Shown here piece after piece: positions 26,796-35,327 of a stretch of 64,000 bases of DNA (the first letter of the stretch is position 1; each line of letters opens with the position of its first letter). Where the stretch lies: NCBI RefSeq assembly GCF_003946205.1, contig NZ_RHOS01000010.1:22076-86075 (forward strand), given 5' to 3'. A model generated the notes under the pieces. The model was given only the letters and a program-made list of their open reading frames with translations. It did no database searches and was not told the DNA's origin. The position numbers and the translations under genes were made by a program. This DNA is from Companilactobacillus keshanensis. Lineage in GTDB: Bacteria > Bacillota > Bacilli > Lactobacillales > Lactobacillaceae.

Positions 26796-27284
26796 TTAAA
26801 TAAATGAAACGAAACGTTTATTCCAAATGCTCTCATAAAAGGCAATTGTATCCTCGGCACTCAAATAATCGTTATCCATCGTTGTCGTCATATCCGGACG
26901 TATGAGAATTTTATAGCCCAATCCATGTGCCATCTTGATCGTCGTGTCACAACAATATTCTGTTTGAGCTCCACAAATTTCAATTGTCTTCAAACTATTT
27001 TCTCGCAAAAGATCATTGAGTTCTGTGTGATAAAAAGAATTAGCATGCGTCTTCTCTACTACTAGATCATCGTCTTTCCTATTCAAATCACTTGCAAATT
27101 CCCATTCTTCACTACCCTTGATCAAGTCGCTGTCATTATGTTGAATAAAAATTATTGGCAAATTATTTTGACGATAATCATCAATTCGATTATTAATATC
27201 GGCCAATAAATCATCAAAAAGATAGCAACCATTTAATTCATTCTGCATATCAATAACCAATAAAACTTGTGCCATTTTACTCAT
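26796..27284 (-). CDS. Isochorismatase-like cysteine hydrolase
   Basis: The 162-residue protein shows the hydrolase triad: Asp in LLVIDMQNE, Lys in VVEKTHANSFYHTEL and Cys in ICGAQTEYCCDTTIKMAHGLGY. Substrates in the family include isochorismate, nicotinamide and carbamoyl compounds; the specific one is unknown. Its start abuts the arsC stop with AAGGAG inside the end of arsC, so the two are co-translated. Confidence 0.9.
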   Translation of the reverse strand: MSKMAQVLLVIDMQNELNGCYLFDDLLADINNRIDDYRQNNLPIIFIQHNDSDLIKGSEEWEFASDLNRKDDDLVVEKTHANSFYHTELNDLLRENSLKTIEICGAQTEYCCDTTIKMAHGLGYKILIRPDMTTTMDNDYLSAEDTIAFYESIWNKRFVSFI

Positions 27285-27683
27285 TTAGATTAGCTCCTTA
27301 ACCTTTATCTCGATCTCATCACGAACTTTTCGAAATACCTTCAATATTTCTTCTTCTGAACCTTTGGCCTGAGCCGGATCAATTAGTCCCCAATGGATGT
27401 GTTCCACATTTTTAGGGATAACTGGACACCGATCCCTAGCATCACCACAAAGAGTTACGATCAAGTCACAACTATTGAAGTAGTCCAAGTCAATCAGGTC
27501 TGATGTGTGATCTGAAATATCGACACCTTTTTCGACCATAACTTGAACAGCCTTTGGATTTAGACCGTGGGTTTCAACGCCTGCACTCTTAACTTGCCAA
27601 TTCGTTAAATATTTTTCACCAAATCCCTCTGCCATTTGTGAACGACATGAATTACCAGTACAAATAAAATAAATTTTTTTCAT
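27285..27683 (-). CDS. arsC: Arsenate reductase, thioredoxin-coupled (low-Mr phosphatase fold)
   Basis: The 132-residue protein has the P-loop [17 protein letters not shown] (CX5R) and the redox cysteines in [11 protein letters not shown]. This is the thioredoxin-dependent ArsC, which reduces arsenate to arsenite. A thioredoxin gene lies about 1.3 kb away, but no arsenite exporter or ArsR gene is next to it. It lies upstream of and is coupled to the isochorismatase-like gene. Confidence 0.92.
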   Translation of the reverse strand: MKKIYFICTGNSCRSQMAEGFGEKYLTNWQVKSAGVETHGLNPKAVQVMVEKGVDISDHTSDLIDLDYFNSCDLIVTLCGDARDRCPVIPKNVEHIHWGLIDPAQAKGSEEEILKVFRKVRDEIEIKVKELI

Positions 27684-27818
27684 TTCCTCAACCCCTTTAT
27701 ATTATTTCAAAATTTACCATAGAATAGATGATAACAGATAGTCTAATTAACAAATTACCTTGTAATGCTTAGTAATTATATTATAATGTAATACTAAGAT
27801 TAATTATTGAGGTAATTT

Positions 27819-28841
27819 ATGAAAATTTTTAAACGAATTATGATTGTTATTGTCTCTATCATTGCTTTATTAGCAGTAATTTTAGGGATATACGTTCATC
27901 AAAATAAAGAAGCTCTGAAGTCAGTTGATACTGGGAAAAATAGCGTCTCACAAAAAGTCGATCAAGATAAACCTATATCAGTTTTACTATTAGGCGCCGA
28001 CACCGGAACTGATGGCCGTGTTGACCGCGGTAATTCCGATACTATGATGCTAGTTACTTTGAACCCCAAAACCAAAAAATCTGTTATCTACTCTATTCCA
28101 AGAGATTCCGTTGCCGAGATGGTTGGCGATAAAACTAAAAACGTTCAAAAAATCAATGCCGCCTATAATATCGGAAAATCTAAAATGGCTAAAAATACAG
28201 TAAGTAAATTGTTAAATGTTCCAGTCGATTACAGTGTTGCAATCAATATGGCAGCACTCAAGAAAACTGTCAACTTTGTTGGTGGTATTACGATAAAGTC
28301 TGACATGAAAGTTAGTTTTGACGGTGTAACTGTTCCTAAAGGTACCCATCATCTTAATGGTACTAAGGCCTTGACCTATGTTCGGATGCGTTATCAAGAT
28401 CCTCGTGGTGATTACGGTCGCCAGATTCGTCAGCAACAGGTTTTAAAAGCTGTTGTAAAAAAGATGGCTCAACCTAAATATTTGATTCATTTACCAAAAT
28501 TGATCAAAGAATTAGGTCCAGATATAAGCACTGATTTAACCGATAAACAATTAGAGGAATTCCCAATGAAATATCACAATAGTGGTAAAAGTATCAAATC
28601 ACATCAACTTCAAGGGAAATCCGCCTGGATAAATGGAAGCTCATATCAAGTTCTACCTACTAGTACATTGCAAAAATCTTCTGATGAATTACGCGAGAAT
28701 CTAGGTTTACCAAAAGATACCGTATCTAATACCGAAACTAAATTAAATAAGCAAAATAAATCCTTCTTTGAAGATGATAGTAATACTGATTACGACACTC
28801 ACGGATTAGACAAAACTTACTATACAAATAATACCTATTAA
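27819..28841 (+). CDS. LytR-CpsA-Psr (LCP) family wall-polymer ligase
   Basis: The 340-residue protein has one N-terminal membrane helix (about 7-27) and an extracellular LCP domain: SVLLLGADTGTDGRVDRGNSDTMMLVTLNP, YSIPRDSVAEM, INAAYNIG and ALTYVRMRYQDPRGDYGRQIRQQQVLKAV. The conserved Arg and Asp residues bind polyprenyl pyrophosphate. LCP enzymes attach teichoic acids or capsule to peptidoglycan. GAGG precedes ATG and a terminator follows. Confidence 0.93.
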   Translation: MKIFKRIMIVIVSIIALLAVILGIYVHQNKEALKSVDTGKNSVSQKVDQDKPISVLLLGADTGTDGRVDRGNSDTMMLVTLNPKTKKSVIYSIPRDSVAEMVGDKTKNVQKINAAYNIGKSKMAKNTVSKLLNVPVDYSVAINMAALKKTVNFVGGITIKSDMKVSFDGVTVPKGTHHLNGTKALTYVRMRYQDPRGDYGRQIRQQQVLKAVVKKMAQPKYLIHLPKLIKELGPDISTDLTDKQLEEFPMKYHNSGKSIKSHQLQGKSAWINGSSYQVLPTSTLQKSSDELRENLGLPKDTVSNTETKLNKQNKSFFEDDSNTDYDTHGLDKTYYTNNTY

Positions 28842-28845
28842 AATA

Positions 28846-28883
28846 AAAACGGCCAGTAATCGAATTTGATTACTGGTCGTTTT
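28846..28883 (+). terminator. Bidirectional terminator after LCP gene
   Basis: AAAACGGCCAGTAATC (28846-28861) and GATTACTGGTCGTTTT (28868-28883) form a long stem between the convergent LCP and trxA genes. Confidence 0.92.
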
Positions 28884-28904
28884 GCATTAACGTTAAATTA
28901 TTTA

Positions 28905-29228
28905 TTACATGTATTGTTCTAAAGCCTTGCGGAACTTAGTTTCTGGTTGATAGCCAACCATTCTGCCAACAACTTCACCATCTTTTTTAACGATGAATGT
29001 TGGAATTCCCTGAATTCCGAAGTTATTGGGCGTTTGTGGGTTTTTATCAACATTCATTGATGTGAACTTGATCTTGTCACCCAATTGATCGCTTTCAGAT
29101 AATTTTTCCAGAATTGGATTCATCATCTTACATGGAGGACACCAGTCAGCATTAAAATCAGTAATTACTAAGCCGGTGCTTGTTTCGTCGTTAAAAGTCT
29201 TGTCAGAAATCTCTTTAATTTTGCTCAT
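28905..29228 (-). CDS. trxA: Thioredoxin
   Basis: The 107-residue protein has the active site ADWCPPCKMMNP (WCPPC rather than the common WCGPC) and the cis-proline loop in GIQGIPTFIV. It reduces disulfides in the cytosol. The promoter lies in the gap to the divergent CsoR-family gene, with a CsoR-type operator (TACCC-N4-GGGTA) in its spacer, so repression by that regulator is likely. The variant WCPPC is seen in a minority of thioredoxin-like proteins. Confidence 0.92.
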   Translation of the reverse strand: MSKIKEISDKTFNDETSTGLVITDFNADWCPPCKMMNPILEKLSESDQLGDKIKFTSMNVDKNPQTPNNFGIQGIPTFIVKKDGEVVGRMVGYQPETKFRKALEQYM

Positions 29229-29268
29229 TTAAAAGTCTCCCCTTTACCTATATCTTACTTCAATTAAC

Positions 29269-29369
29269 AATATACCCCCTAGGGTAAATTATATCAATTA
29301 ATTTGTTTACTATTGTTTAAAAGAAATATCAGCATATAATTTGATGTACGGTACCCGTCTGGGTATAAT
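29269..29369. promoter_or_regulatory. Divergent trxA/CsoR promoters, each with a CsoR-type operator in its spacer
   Basis: trxA promoter (minus): TTGATA (29297-29292), 17 bases, TATATT (29274-29269), with TACCC-CCTA-GGGTA at 29273-29286. CsoR promoter (plus): TTGATG (29341-29346), 17 bases, TATAAT (29364-29369), with TACCC-GTCT-GGGTA at 29352-29365. Both operators have the same spacing and sit within the promoter spacers. Confidence 0.82.
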
Positions 29370-29401
29370 ATCAATTATATTAATTATTTAAGGAGGCTGA
29401 T

Positions 29402-29671
29402 ATGTCTCAAGAATCTGAAGAACTTGCAAATAAAAAAATAACTAGCCAAATTAAAAGATCGCGTGGTCAATTAGATGGCATTTTACGTATGATGGATGAC
29501 GGTCGTCCTTGTAATGAGGTACTAGTTCAATTATCCGCTGTCAAATCTGGTGTCGACAAAGCCATGAAACAGGTTATTGCCCAAAATATTCGCAGCAACG
29601 TTAATTGCGTTAACGAACAACAATTATCTAATTTACAAAACTCACTAGATTTATTGCTCAAAACTAAATGA
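29402..29671 (+). CDS. CsoR/FrmR-family regulator with altered sensor residues
   Basis: The 89-residue helical regulator has the family's R-x-x-GQL-x-GI pattern (KRSRGQLDGILRMMDDGRPCNEVLVQLSAVKS). Copper-sensing CsoR has Cys, then His 25 and Cys 29 positions later. Here the first Cys is residue 37, and both later positions (62 and 66) are Asn, with a Cys at 69 instead. This argues against standard Cu(I) sensing and leaves persulfide, aldehyde or another signal open. GGAGGCTGAT precedes ATG. It is divergent from trxA and likely controls both through the shared operators. Confidence 0.85.
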   Translation: MSQESEELANKKITSQIKRSRGQLDGILRMMDDGRPCNEVLVQLSAVKSGVDKAMKQVIAQNIRSNVNCVNEQQLSNLQNSLDLLLKTK

Positions 29672-29697
29672 TCTGACAAATTGTCAGATTATTTTTT
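29671..29697 (+). terminator. Terminator of CsoR-family gene
   Basis: ATCTGACAA-A-TTGTCAGAT is followed by a run of T; the stem begins at the stop codon. Confidence 0.85.
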
Positions 29698-29739
29698 TAC
29701 TCATGAATTATCCAGTAACTTCAACAATTAAAATCTAAA

Positions 29740-30573
29740 CTATGCCTTACCAATTAAAATTGTAGAGTCAACGGTTATTTCATTAACATTAGTCCAATCA
29801 ACTTTATCCTTATCAACATTAAATAATAATGGGGTCATATTGATAAAGGCCGACCTCTCATCTTCTGAAACAGGGTAAGTTTTAGTTGCTTTGATCTCGT
29901 CAACAGTTTGAAAATGTTCTTCAAAATAACTGAGAACTTTTTGATTAGAGTAACTTTCACTCCTTAAGTATTCACTAGCTTGCTGTCTAAGTTCAGTCAG
30001 ATGTTTTTCTCCTGGAATAACTTTGATCAAATGACCATTACTCTTCAAGATTCTGTGGAATTCATGATAATTAGCTGGTGAGAAAATATCCAGGATACTA
30101 TCGACACTATTATCTTGCATCGGCAAATTAGCTAAGTCACCAACAAACCATTTAACGGCATTATTAGTATCATTTCTAGCGGCCAATTGTACAGAATCCT
30201 TTGAAATATCAAAAGCCAAAAGAGTTTTATTAAGTTGTTCTTGGATCTCGCGTGAATAATATCCTTCACCACATCCCGCATCTAGAATCGTCTCAATAGG
30301 CAAATCTTTAACTATTTCTACTATCTTATCTAAAATATGATCGTACAACCCATCTTTCAGAATCAAACCACGATTCTCAAAATTGGCCTTATCATAATTT
30401 TTCTGTTGTTTCATATTCAGTAAGAAATTAACATAACCCTGTTTAGCAATATCAAAATTATGACCATTTGAACAAACTAAACTATTGTTTTCCAAACTAA
30501 GGTTTTCATCACAGATGGGACACGTAAAAAAGGCTTCACTGTCATTAAATCTGCGCAATTTTTCTTTATTCAT
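29740..30573 (-). CDS. rlmA: 23S rRNA (guanine-N1)-methyltransferase RlmA-like
   Basis: The 277-residue enzyme has an N-terminal zinc finger (FFTCPICDENLSL...VCSNGHNFDIAKQGYVNFL) and a SAM-binding domain (ILDAGCGEGYY, VGDLANLPMQDNSVDSILDIFSPANYHEFHRIL). It would methylate a helix-35 guanine of 23S rRNA (G745 in E. coli, G748 in the Gram-positive TlrB branch), which can influence macrolide binding. The start region is predicted to lie in a hairpin, with no strong ribosome binding site outside it. Confidence 0.87.
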   Translation of the reverse strand: MNKEKLRRFNDSEAFFTCPICDENLSLENNSLVCSNGHNFDIAKQGYVNFLLNMKQQKNYDKANFENRGLILKDGLYDHILDKIVEIVKDLPIETILDAGCGEGYYSREIQEQLNKTLLAFDISKDSVQLAARNDTNNAVKWFVGDLANLPMQDNSVDSILDIFSPANYHEFHRILKSNGHLIKVIPGEKHLTELRQQASEYLRSESYSNQKVLSYFEEHFQTVDEIKATKTYPVSEDERSAFINMTPLLFNVDKDKVDWTNVNEITVDSTILIGKA

Positions 30574-30576
30574 AAG

Positions 30577-30638
30577 AGTCTCAAGATAAGGAAACCCAGT
30601 AGTTCAATGCCGGGAGGAATTATCGTTTTTATGAGACT
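30577..30638 (-). promoter_or_regulatory. rlmA: Hairpin leader sequestering the rlmA start region
   Basis: AGTCTCA (30577-30583) pairs with TGAGACT (30632-30638), the inner part containing CCCGG/CTGGG-like arms. The arm nearest the gene reaches within 4 bases of the ATG, where only a weak purine-rich GAGAC site exists. Confidence 0.45.
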
Positions 30639-30974
30639 GCCTTTCTAAAATATAATTTGTGGTACTTCCTTTTTTTACGTAACATATGTTCTGATATTGG
30701 TACAATAAGTGAAATTCGTCGCACTAGTTCTTACAAGCTCTCTACTTCCGTTAAGGGTAGTTGACTTAACTAGAATTCTTATATGCCAATTTAAGTTTAT
30801 CATAAATAGTATTAGCCATTTGAACACAAATCAAAGGAGCTATTTCTACTTCAACTATGAAGTTGTAAATAACTCCTTTTTACTCTTATAAAAGAATCTA
30901 ACTACTAATAGTTAAAATACCAGATAACCTATAGTTTTGAATAATTTCTTTTGTTGTGATATCAGCAAAATGAT
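30639..30974. other. Gene-free stretch with one terminator-like hairpin
   Basis: This stretch lies between the divergent-looking ends of rlmA's leader and the VIT genes. It holds a long hairpin (AAAGGAG 30833-30839 with CTCCTTT 30873-30879, and inner ACTTCA/TGAAGT). On the + strand it is followed by five T, so it fits a + transcript better than the minus-strand VIT genes, though no + gene precedes it. Otherwise I see nothing. Confidence 0.5.
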
Positions 30975-31679
30975 CTATAACATTAAACCAACAGAATAGT
31001 GAATGATCATAGTAATAATGCCGACAATAACATTTCTAATGATGGCTGTTTTAACAAGCCCGTCACCCAATTTAGCACTCAAAAATCCTGTTAAAGCAAC
31101 GGATAAAGTAACGGCTAAAATTGTACCTGGCCACTGCAATGAAACTGGCAAGAGTGTCATTGCTGCTAATGGGAAAATACCACCTGATGATGCAGCAACT
31201 AGTGAAGAAAAAGCCGCATCCCACGGATTCATGTAGTGTCCCAGATCCAAATCGTACTTAACTTTTACAACTGTTCCTAAGGCATCTTTTTTCATCAATT
31301 CACCGGCGATCTCTAGAGAAGTTGCTTTAGAAACACCACGATCAACATAATAATCAGCTACAACATTTAACTCTGATTGATAATCTGTCTCAATTAATTC
31401 ACGTTCTTTTTCAATAGCTGCTTTTTCTGTATCCTTTTGGGAGCTAACTGATGCATATTCGCCAGAAGCCATTGAAAAAGCACATGCAATAAGATCAGAC
31501 AAGCCGGCAATAAAAATTGTAAATTGATTTGTTGTTGCAACGGCAACTGAAAATAGAACACCAACAACTGTAAGGATTCCATCATTTGAACCTAAAACCC
31601 CGGCACGTAAAGTGTTTGAACGTTCGGCCATTGTCTTCTTACTCTTTTTTTGTTTGGGAAAGTTTATTGCTTTCATCAT
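30975..31679 (-). CDS. VIT family Fe/Mn transporter
   Basis: The 234-residue protein is a VIT1/CCC1-type membrane carrier that moves Fe2+ or Mn2+, here most likely out of the cytosol. It has five hydrophobic helices with LRAGVLGSNDGILTVVGVLFSVA, ACAFSMASGEYASVSSQKDTEKAAIEKE (the metal-binding Glu-rich loop) and PLAAMTLLP. ATG at 31679 follows AAAGGAG by 8 bases; the GTG 9 bases earlier is rejected. It lies 13 bases after a paralogous gene, in the same operon. Confidence 0.92.
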   Translation of the reverse strand: MMKAINFPKQKKSKKTMAERSNTLRAGVLGSNDGILTVVGVLFSVAVATTNQFTIFIAGLSDLIACAFSMASGEYASVSSQKDTEKAAIEKERELIETDYQSELNVVADYYVDRGVSKATSLEIAGELMKKDALGTVVKVKYDLDLGHYMNPWDAAFSSLVAASSGGIFPLAAMTLLPVSLQWPGTILAVTLSVALTGFLSAKLGDGLVKTAIIRNVIVGIITMIIHYSVGLML

Positions 31680-31692
31680 TCTTATCACTCCT

Positions 31693-32382
31693 TTAATGTG
31701 CGAATAACGTACCGATTAGGTATGTCACAATCATTGTTAATAACCCTGAAACCACATTTCTAAAGACCGCCTTTAACCTGTTGGCATTGCCAAGATATGC
31801 GGCAGTATAACCAGTTATGACCAATGCGATCACAACTGCAATTACCGTAGCAACAACACGCATTTGAGCTGGAAATAAAGTAATAGAAACTAATGGTAAA
31901 ATCGATCCAGTTGGAAATGAGATCATTGAAGCAATAGCAGCCGCAATAGCACTAGTTTCTTCTTTAGGGTTAAATCCAAAACGTTCACGTACAGCAACAT
32001 CTAATGGATCGTCGCTCATCATTTCTTTAGTAGCCTTTAAGGAAAGCTCCTCTGAAATTCCTGTATCTTGATACTTATTCTGAATAAATTCAAATTCACC
32101 ATCGTAATTACCATCTAAAGCAGCTGATTCTTTCTCAATGGCTCGTTTTTCACTATCACGTTGGGTACTAACAGAAACCCATTCACCCATTGCCATAGAA
32201 ATAGTTCCTGCTAGCATACCAGCGATACCGGCTAGAAAAATAGCATAATTATTACTTCCAGCACCTGCAACACCAATAACGATACCGGCTACTGAAATGA
32301 TTCCATCATTGGCACCCATGACACTGGCACGCATGACGTTGATTTTTTCAGCTAGACTTCTAGTTTTTTTAGATTTTTGCAT
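31693..32382 (-). CDS. VIT family Fe/Mn transporter (paralogue)
   Basis: The 229-residue protein is a paralogue of its neighbour (MRASVMGANDGIISVAGIVIGVAGAG, AGTISMAMGEWVSVSTQRDSEKRAIEKE, FPTGSILPLVSITLFP). ATG at 32382 follows GAGGTG. It is the first gene of a two-gene unit, and the two products may form heterodimers. A Fur-family gene is divergent about 200 bases away, so iron- or peroxide-responsive control is plausible. Confidence 0.92.
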   Translation of the reverse strand: MQKSKKTRSLAEKINVMRASVMGANDGIISVAGIVIGVAGAGSNNYAIFLAGIAGMLAGTISMAMGEWVSVSTQRDSEKRAIEKESAALDGNYDGEFEFIQNKYQDTGISEELSLKATKEMMSDDPLDVAVRERFGFNPKEETSAIAAAIASMISFPTGSILPLVSITLFPAQMRVVATVIAVVIALVITGYTAAYLGNANRLKAVFRNVVSGLLTMIVTYLIGTLFAH

Positions 32383-32520
32383 TCCATTCACCTCTTACTT
32401 TGTAATCATTTCTATATTGGAATTATTCTCATCTGCTAACGAATTCATAATAATTCATTTTTAAGTGAAAGTAAACATTTAAAACCAAATTCCTAACTTT
32501 ATTCCAATAAGAATCAATAA

Positions 32521-32550
32521 TTGATATTTTTATTAGATAGGTATTATAAT
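32521..32550 (+). promoter_or_regulatory. Promoter of Fur-family gene
   Basis: TTGATA (32521-32526) and TATAAT (32545-32550) with 18 bases between, upstream of the regulator at 32590. Confidence 0.55.
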
Positions 32551-32589
32551 TAACTTGTAATGATTCCAAATTAGAAAGGAAGACTGCTT

Positions 32590-33054
32590 ATGACAAATAG
32601 TTCTGTCATGGAGGACACTTTGAAACTGTTAAAGGACCATAAGTTACGTGTCACTCCACAGCGCCACATTATTCTGGCCTATCTTGCCAGTCATCATAAT
32701 CATCCTACAGTTGAAACTATCCGTGACGCTCTAAGCAAAGAGCTTCCGAATATGGGTTCTTCTACGATTTATAACACTCTTAATACCTTTGTAGATCATC
32801 GTTTAGTTGTTGAATTGCAAAATGGCGATGGCAGTACCCACTATGATTACTTTGGGACACCGCATTATCACGCTATCTGTACTAATTGTGGAAAAATTGT
32901 TGATGTAACATATCCAGGTTTTGACAAAGATGAAAAAACTCTAGAAGAAAAAACCGCTGAAATTTCTGGATATATGATTTCTGGAAATCACATGGAAGTT
33001 TACGGACTATGTCCAGAATGCCAAGTAAAACTAGGAATTACACAAAAAAAATAA
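32590..33054 (+). CDS. Fur-family regulator (PerR/Fur-like)
   Basis: The 154-residue protein has the winged helix (LRVTPQRHIILAYLASHHNHPTVETIRDAL..., MGSSTIYNTLNTFVDHRLV) and the metal sites of the family: HYHAICTNCGKIVDV (CxxC) and YGLCPECQVKL (second CxxC). PerR, Fur and Zur cannot be told apart by eye. The position, divergent from two VIT genes, supports iron or peroxide sensing. Confidence 0.9.
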   Translation: MTNSSVMEDTLKLLKDHKLRVTPQRHIILAYLASHHNHPTVETIRDALSKELPNMGSSTIYNTLNTFVDHRLVVELQNGDGSTHYDYFGTPHYHAICTNCGKIVDVTYPGFDKDEKTLEEKTAEISGYMISGNHMEVYGLCPECQVKLGITQKK

Positions 33055-33090
33055 AGCCGAGGAATTATTTCCCTCAGCTTTATTTTTTAG
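33053..33090. terminator. Terminator between Fur-family and small membrane genes
   Basis: AAAGC-GAGG and CC-TC-GCTTT arms around AATTATTT, with six T on the + strand. It overlaps the end of the convergent gene at 33087. Confidence 0.75.
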
Positions 33091-33383
33091 TTATGCGTCA
33101 TAAAATACATTGCAATAATTATATCTACTACCCAGATTCCCGCCAGATACAGATAATATACTTTAAGTTTAGTAGAGATTTGTTTCCATTTAACAAAGTC
33201 TCCTGAACCTTCTGAAGCAATCCCACTTATGAAAAGCGCCACCGGGGTATAGATAAAGGTTCCCGCAACGCTGACCACCAAGTAGTTGATCGCCAATTTT
33301 TGGTTGGTACTGTACATAAAAATCCCCATTATAAATATAACAATTAAGACAAGAGTTGGAAAAATTGCCAATATTTTCTTCAT
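33087..33383 (-). CDS. Small membrane protein, three helices
   Basis: The 98-residue product begins MKKILAIFPTLVLIVIFIMGI. It has three to four hydrophobic segments (about 4-24, 31-54, 74-94), and a polar stretch between, SEGSGDFVKWKQISTK. GGGAG precedes ATG. Family unknown. Confidence 0.7.
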   Translation of the reverse strand: MKKILAIFPTLVLIVIFIMGIFMYSTNQKLAINYLVVSVAGTFIYTPVALFISGIASEGSGDFVKWKQISTKLKVYYLYLAGIWVVDIIIAMYFMTHN

Positions 33384-33554
33384 GATTAAACTCCCAATAG
33401 TTTAATGGTCACATTGTTACACCATCCACTTTTTTTGGCAAAGGATAACCATTACAAATTTGATTTAAAATTTTATAAAAATTATGAATTACTTGTTTTT
33501 TTGCTGTTAGACCCTACAATTTAACTATTAAATAAAATCAGTAGAGGGATATTT

Positions 33555-33779
33555 ATGTCAAAATGGCGTACGTTAAGTCTAAGTTGGATTGTTATTTTTG
33601 CTATCGGAGTTGTGGTTATCTTTGTTCATTCCATAAATTCTGCTGGAACAAGTAATACGTCGACATTGAAATTAGGCAGTTTGGTTATCTGGGTAGGGAT
33701 TTTTATTCTCATAGCGATTGTACAAACGGTGGCCTACACAGTTTATAACTTGTTATCAAATAATAAGACACCTCATTAG
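33555..33779 (+). CDS. DUF3923-like small membrane protein
   Basis: The 74-residue protein has two membrane helices, with WIVIFAIGVVVIF and LGSLVIWVGIFILIAIVQTVAY. The layout (about 75 residues, two helices, short polar link) resembles DUF3923, whose function is unknown. GAGGG precedes ATG. Confidence 0.65.
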   Translation: MSKWRTLSLSWIVIFAIGVVVIFVHSINSAGTSNTSTLKLGSLVIWVGIFILIAIVQTVAYTVYNLLSNNKTPH

Positions 33780-33799
33780 ATAACGTTTCTAAGCCCTTA

Positions 33800-34318
33800 T
33801 TAGCCCGCATTCCATCCTGACACAAAACCGGCGATAAAATCATAAAATGCCGGCCACAATAATAGTGTCAACCAAAGAATACCAAATAACATTGTCCATT
33901 TAGTAATGGACTTTTCTAATTCTTTCCATTTGATACTGAACATCAAACAAATGAAACTAGCCATAATTGGTAAAAATAAAACATTTTCCAGTGTTACTTG
34001 TGAGATTGAATAAATGCTAGTTGATACCGCATACGCTATAACGGATAAGGTAACGCTTGTAACGACGATTATATAAGCTTTATTTAGTTTTGTGCTGTGT
34101 TCTAATCGATCCATAAGTTGTGAATCTCCTTTGATTAATTCGTCTAAAGAGACTTCAAATAGTTCACTGATCGCAACGACATTAGCAAAACTTGGCAGTG
34201 ACGTTCCATTTTCCCATTTGGAAATAGATTGTCTTGAAATATGTAAATGCTTTGCCAAATTTTCTTGAGACATTCCATGTTCTTTTCTATGTCTTTGTAA
34301 TTGTTCCCCCATTTGCAT
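33800..34318 (-). CDS. XRE-type regulator with membrane helices
   Basis: Residues 1-60 are an XRE helix-turn-helix (EQLQRHRKEHGMSQENLAKHLHISRQSISKWENGTSLPSFANVVAISELFEVSLDELI). After a linker come four membrane helices (about 82-172). Such proteins tether DNA binding to the membrane and are often autoregulated. AAAGGGG precedes ATG. Target unknown; the DUF3923-like gene is convergent. Confidence 0.88.
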   Translation of the reverse strand: MQMGEQLQRHRKEHGMSQENLAKHLHISRQSISKWENGTSLPSFANVVAISELFEVSLDELIKGDSQLMDRLEHSTKLNKAYIIVVTSVTLSVIAYAVSTSIYSISQVTLENVLFLPIMASFICLMFSIKWKELEKSITKWTMLFGILWLTLLLWPAFYDFIAGFVSGWNAG

Positions 34319-34462
34319 AATAATCCCCTTTAACTACTCACAGTTTAGATACCGCCATCATAAAATAATAGTACCTGCTGGTTGCATTAAACAATGTAAA
34401 GCAAAAATTGCCTGAAAAAGTTTATTAATGAGAAACTTTTCACGAAAACTAAACCGATTTAA

Positions 34463-34477
34463 TAGAAAGCGTTTACA
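34463..34477 (+). promoter_or_regulatory. CcpA cre-like site upstream of sugar isomerase gene
   Basis: TAGAAAGCGTTTACA matches the cre consensus WTGNAANCGNWNNCW at all but one position (A for T at position 2). It is 66 bases before the isomerase start and overlaps a TTTACA that could be its -35. Confidence 0.6.
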
Positions 34478-34542
34478 TAAAAGTTTTCTTGGTATAAAGT
34501 TAGTCTATTAACTTTTTATCAAGCAACTTGGAGGGAATTACA

Positions 34543-35280
34543 ATGACAAAACTTTTGGTTAATACAGCCGTATTTGAAAATGATGTAAAGAATGGTGCAT
34601 CACAATTAGACATGATCAAGAAAATCACTGACTTGGGTATCGATGGTGTTGAAGTTCGTGGAGAATTCTTCGGTGATGACCGCGACCAAGAACTATCAGA
34701 CTTAAAAGATCTTGCACAAGCACAAAACTGGGTATTGTACTTCTCAATTCCTGAACAATTATTTGTAGAAAATAAAGTCAACGAAAACTTAATTAGTTAT
34801 CTTGATCTAGCAACAAAATATTCAATTGGATCACTGAAAATCAGCTTGGGAGAAATTAACACTTTAACAGATGAATTAATTGCTGAATTAAAGAATATTC
34901 TAAAGCCATATTCAGTTCAATTAACAATTGAAAACGAACAAAACGACCACGGGCATATGGATCATGTACTAGCTATCAACAAAGAGATCCAACAGGCGAA
35001 CTTGCCTATCGGATATACTTTTGACGCTGGTAACTGGTATTGGATCGATGAAGATCCTGAAAAAGCTATGGCAAAATTAAGTAGCTACGTTACTATTCTT
35101 CATCTAAAGAATATTCAAAACAAAGGTACAGTTCTCCTAGATAAAGGTGCTACAAACTGGAAGAATCTAATCAATGCTGTTACACCTGACATTCCAGTTG
35201 CTATTGAATATCCAATGACACTTGACGAGTTGAAGAGCGAATTTAAATTAGTCCAAGATGCAATTGAGGAACATGCATAA
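34543..35280 (+). CDS. Sugar phosphate isomerase/epimerase (TIM barrel)
   Basis: The start at 34543 follows TTGGAGGG by about 8 bases. The 245-residue protein has the xylose-isomerase-like barrel (IKKITDLGIDGVEVRGEFFGDD, LTIENEQNDHG, GYTFDAGNWYWIDEDP, VTILHLKNIQ, and VAIEYPMTLDEL), with metal-binding Glu, Asp, His and Glu. The substrate is unknown. It is convergent with a GRP sugar transporter and near KdgK. A cre-like site suggests carbon catabolite control. Confidence 0.87.
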   Translation: MTKLLVNTAVFENDVKNGASQLDMIKKITDLGIDGVEVRGEFFGDDRDQELSDLKDLAQAQNWVLYFSIPEQLFVENKVNENLISYLDLATKYSIGSLKISLGEINTLTDELIAELKNILKPYSVQLTIENEQNDHGHMDHVLAINKEIQQANLPIGYTFDAGNWYWIDEDPEKAMAKLSSYVTILHLKNIQNKGTVLLDKGATNWKNLINAVTPDIPVAIEYPMTLDELKSEFKLVQDAIEEHA

Positions 35281-35327
35281 GTTTTACTTTTATCGCTTCC
35301 GATCTTGAGTAATTATTATAGAAAATT

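Noticed and set aside
30709..30891. 60-residue + frame beginning with GTG
   Set aside because: No ribosome site, and the end lies in the terminator-like hairpin.
32401..32590. PerR or Fur boxes between the VIT and Fur-family genes
   Set aside because: AT-rich strings such as GAATTATTC and ATTATAATT are present, but none matches the 15-base consensus well enough to list as an operator.
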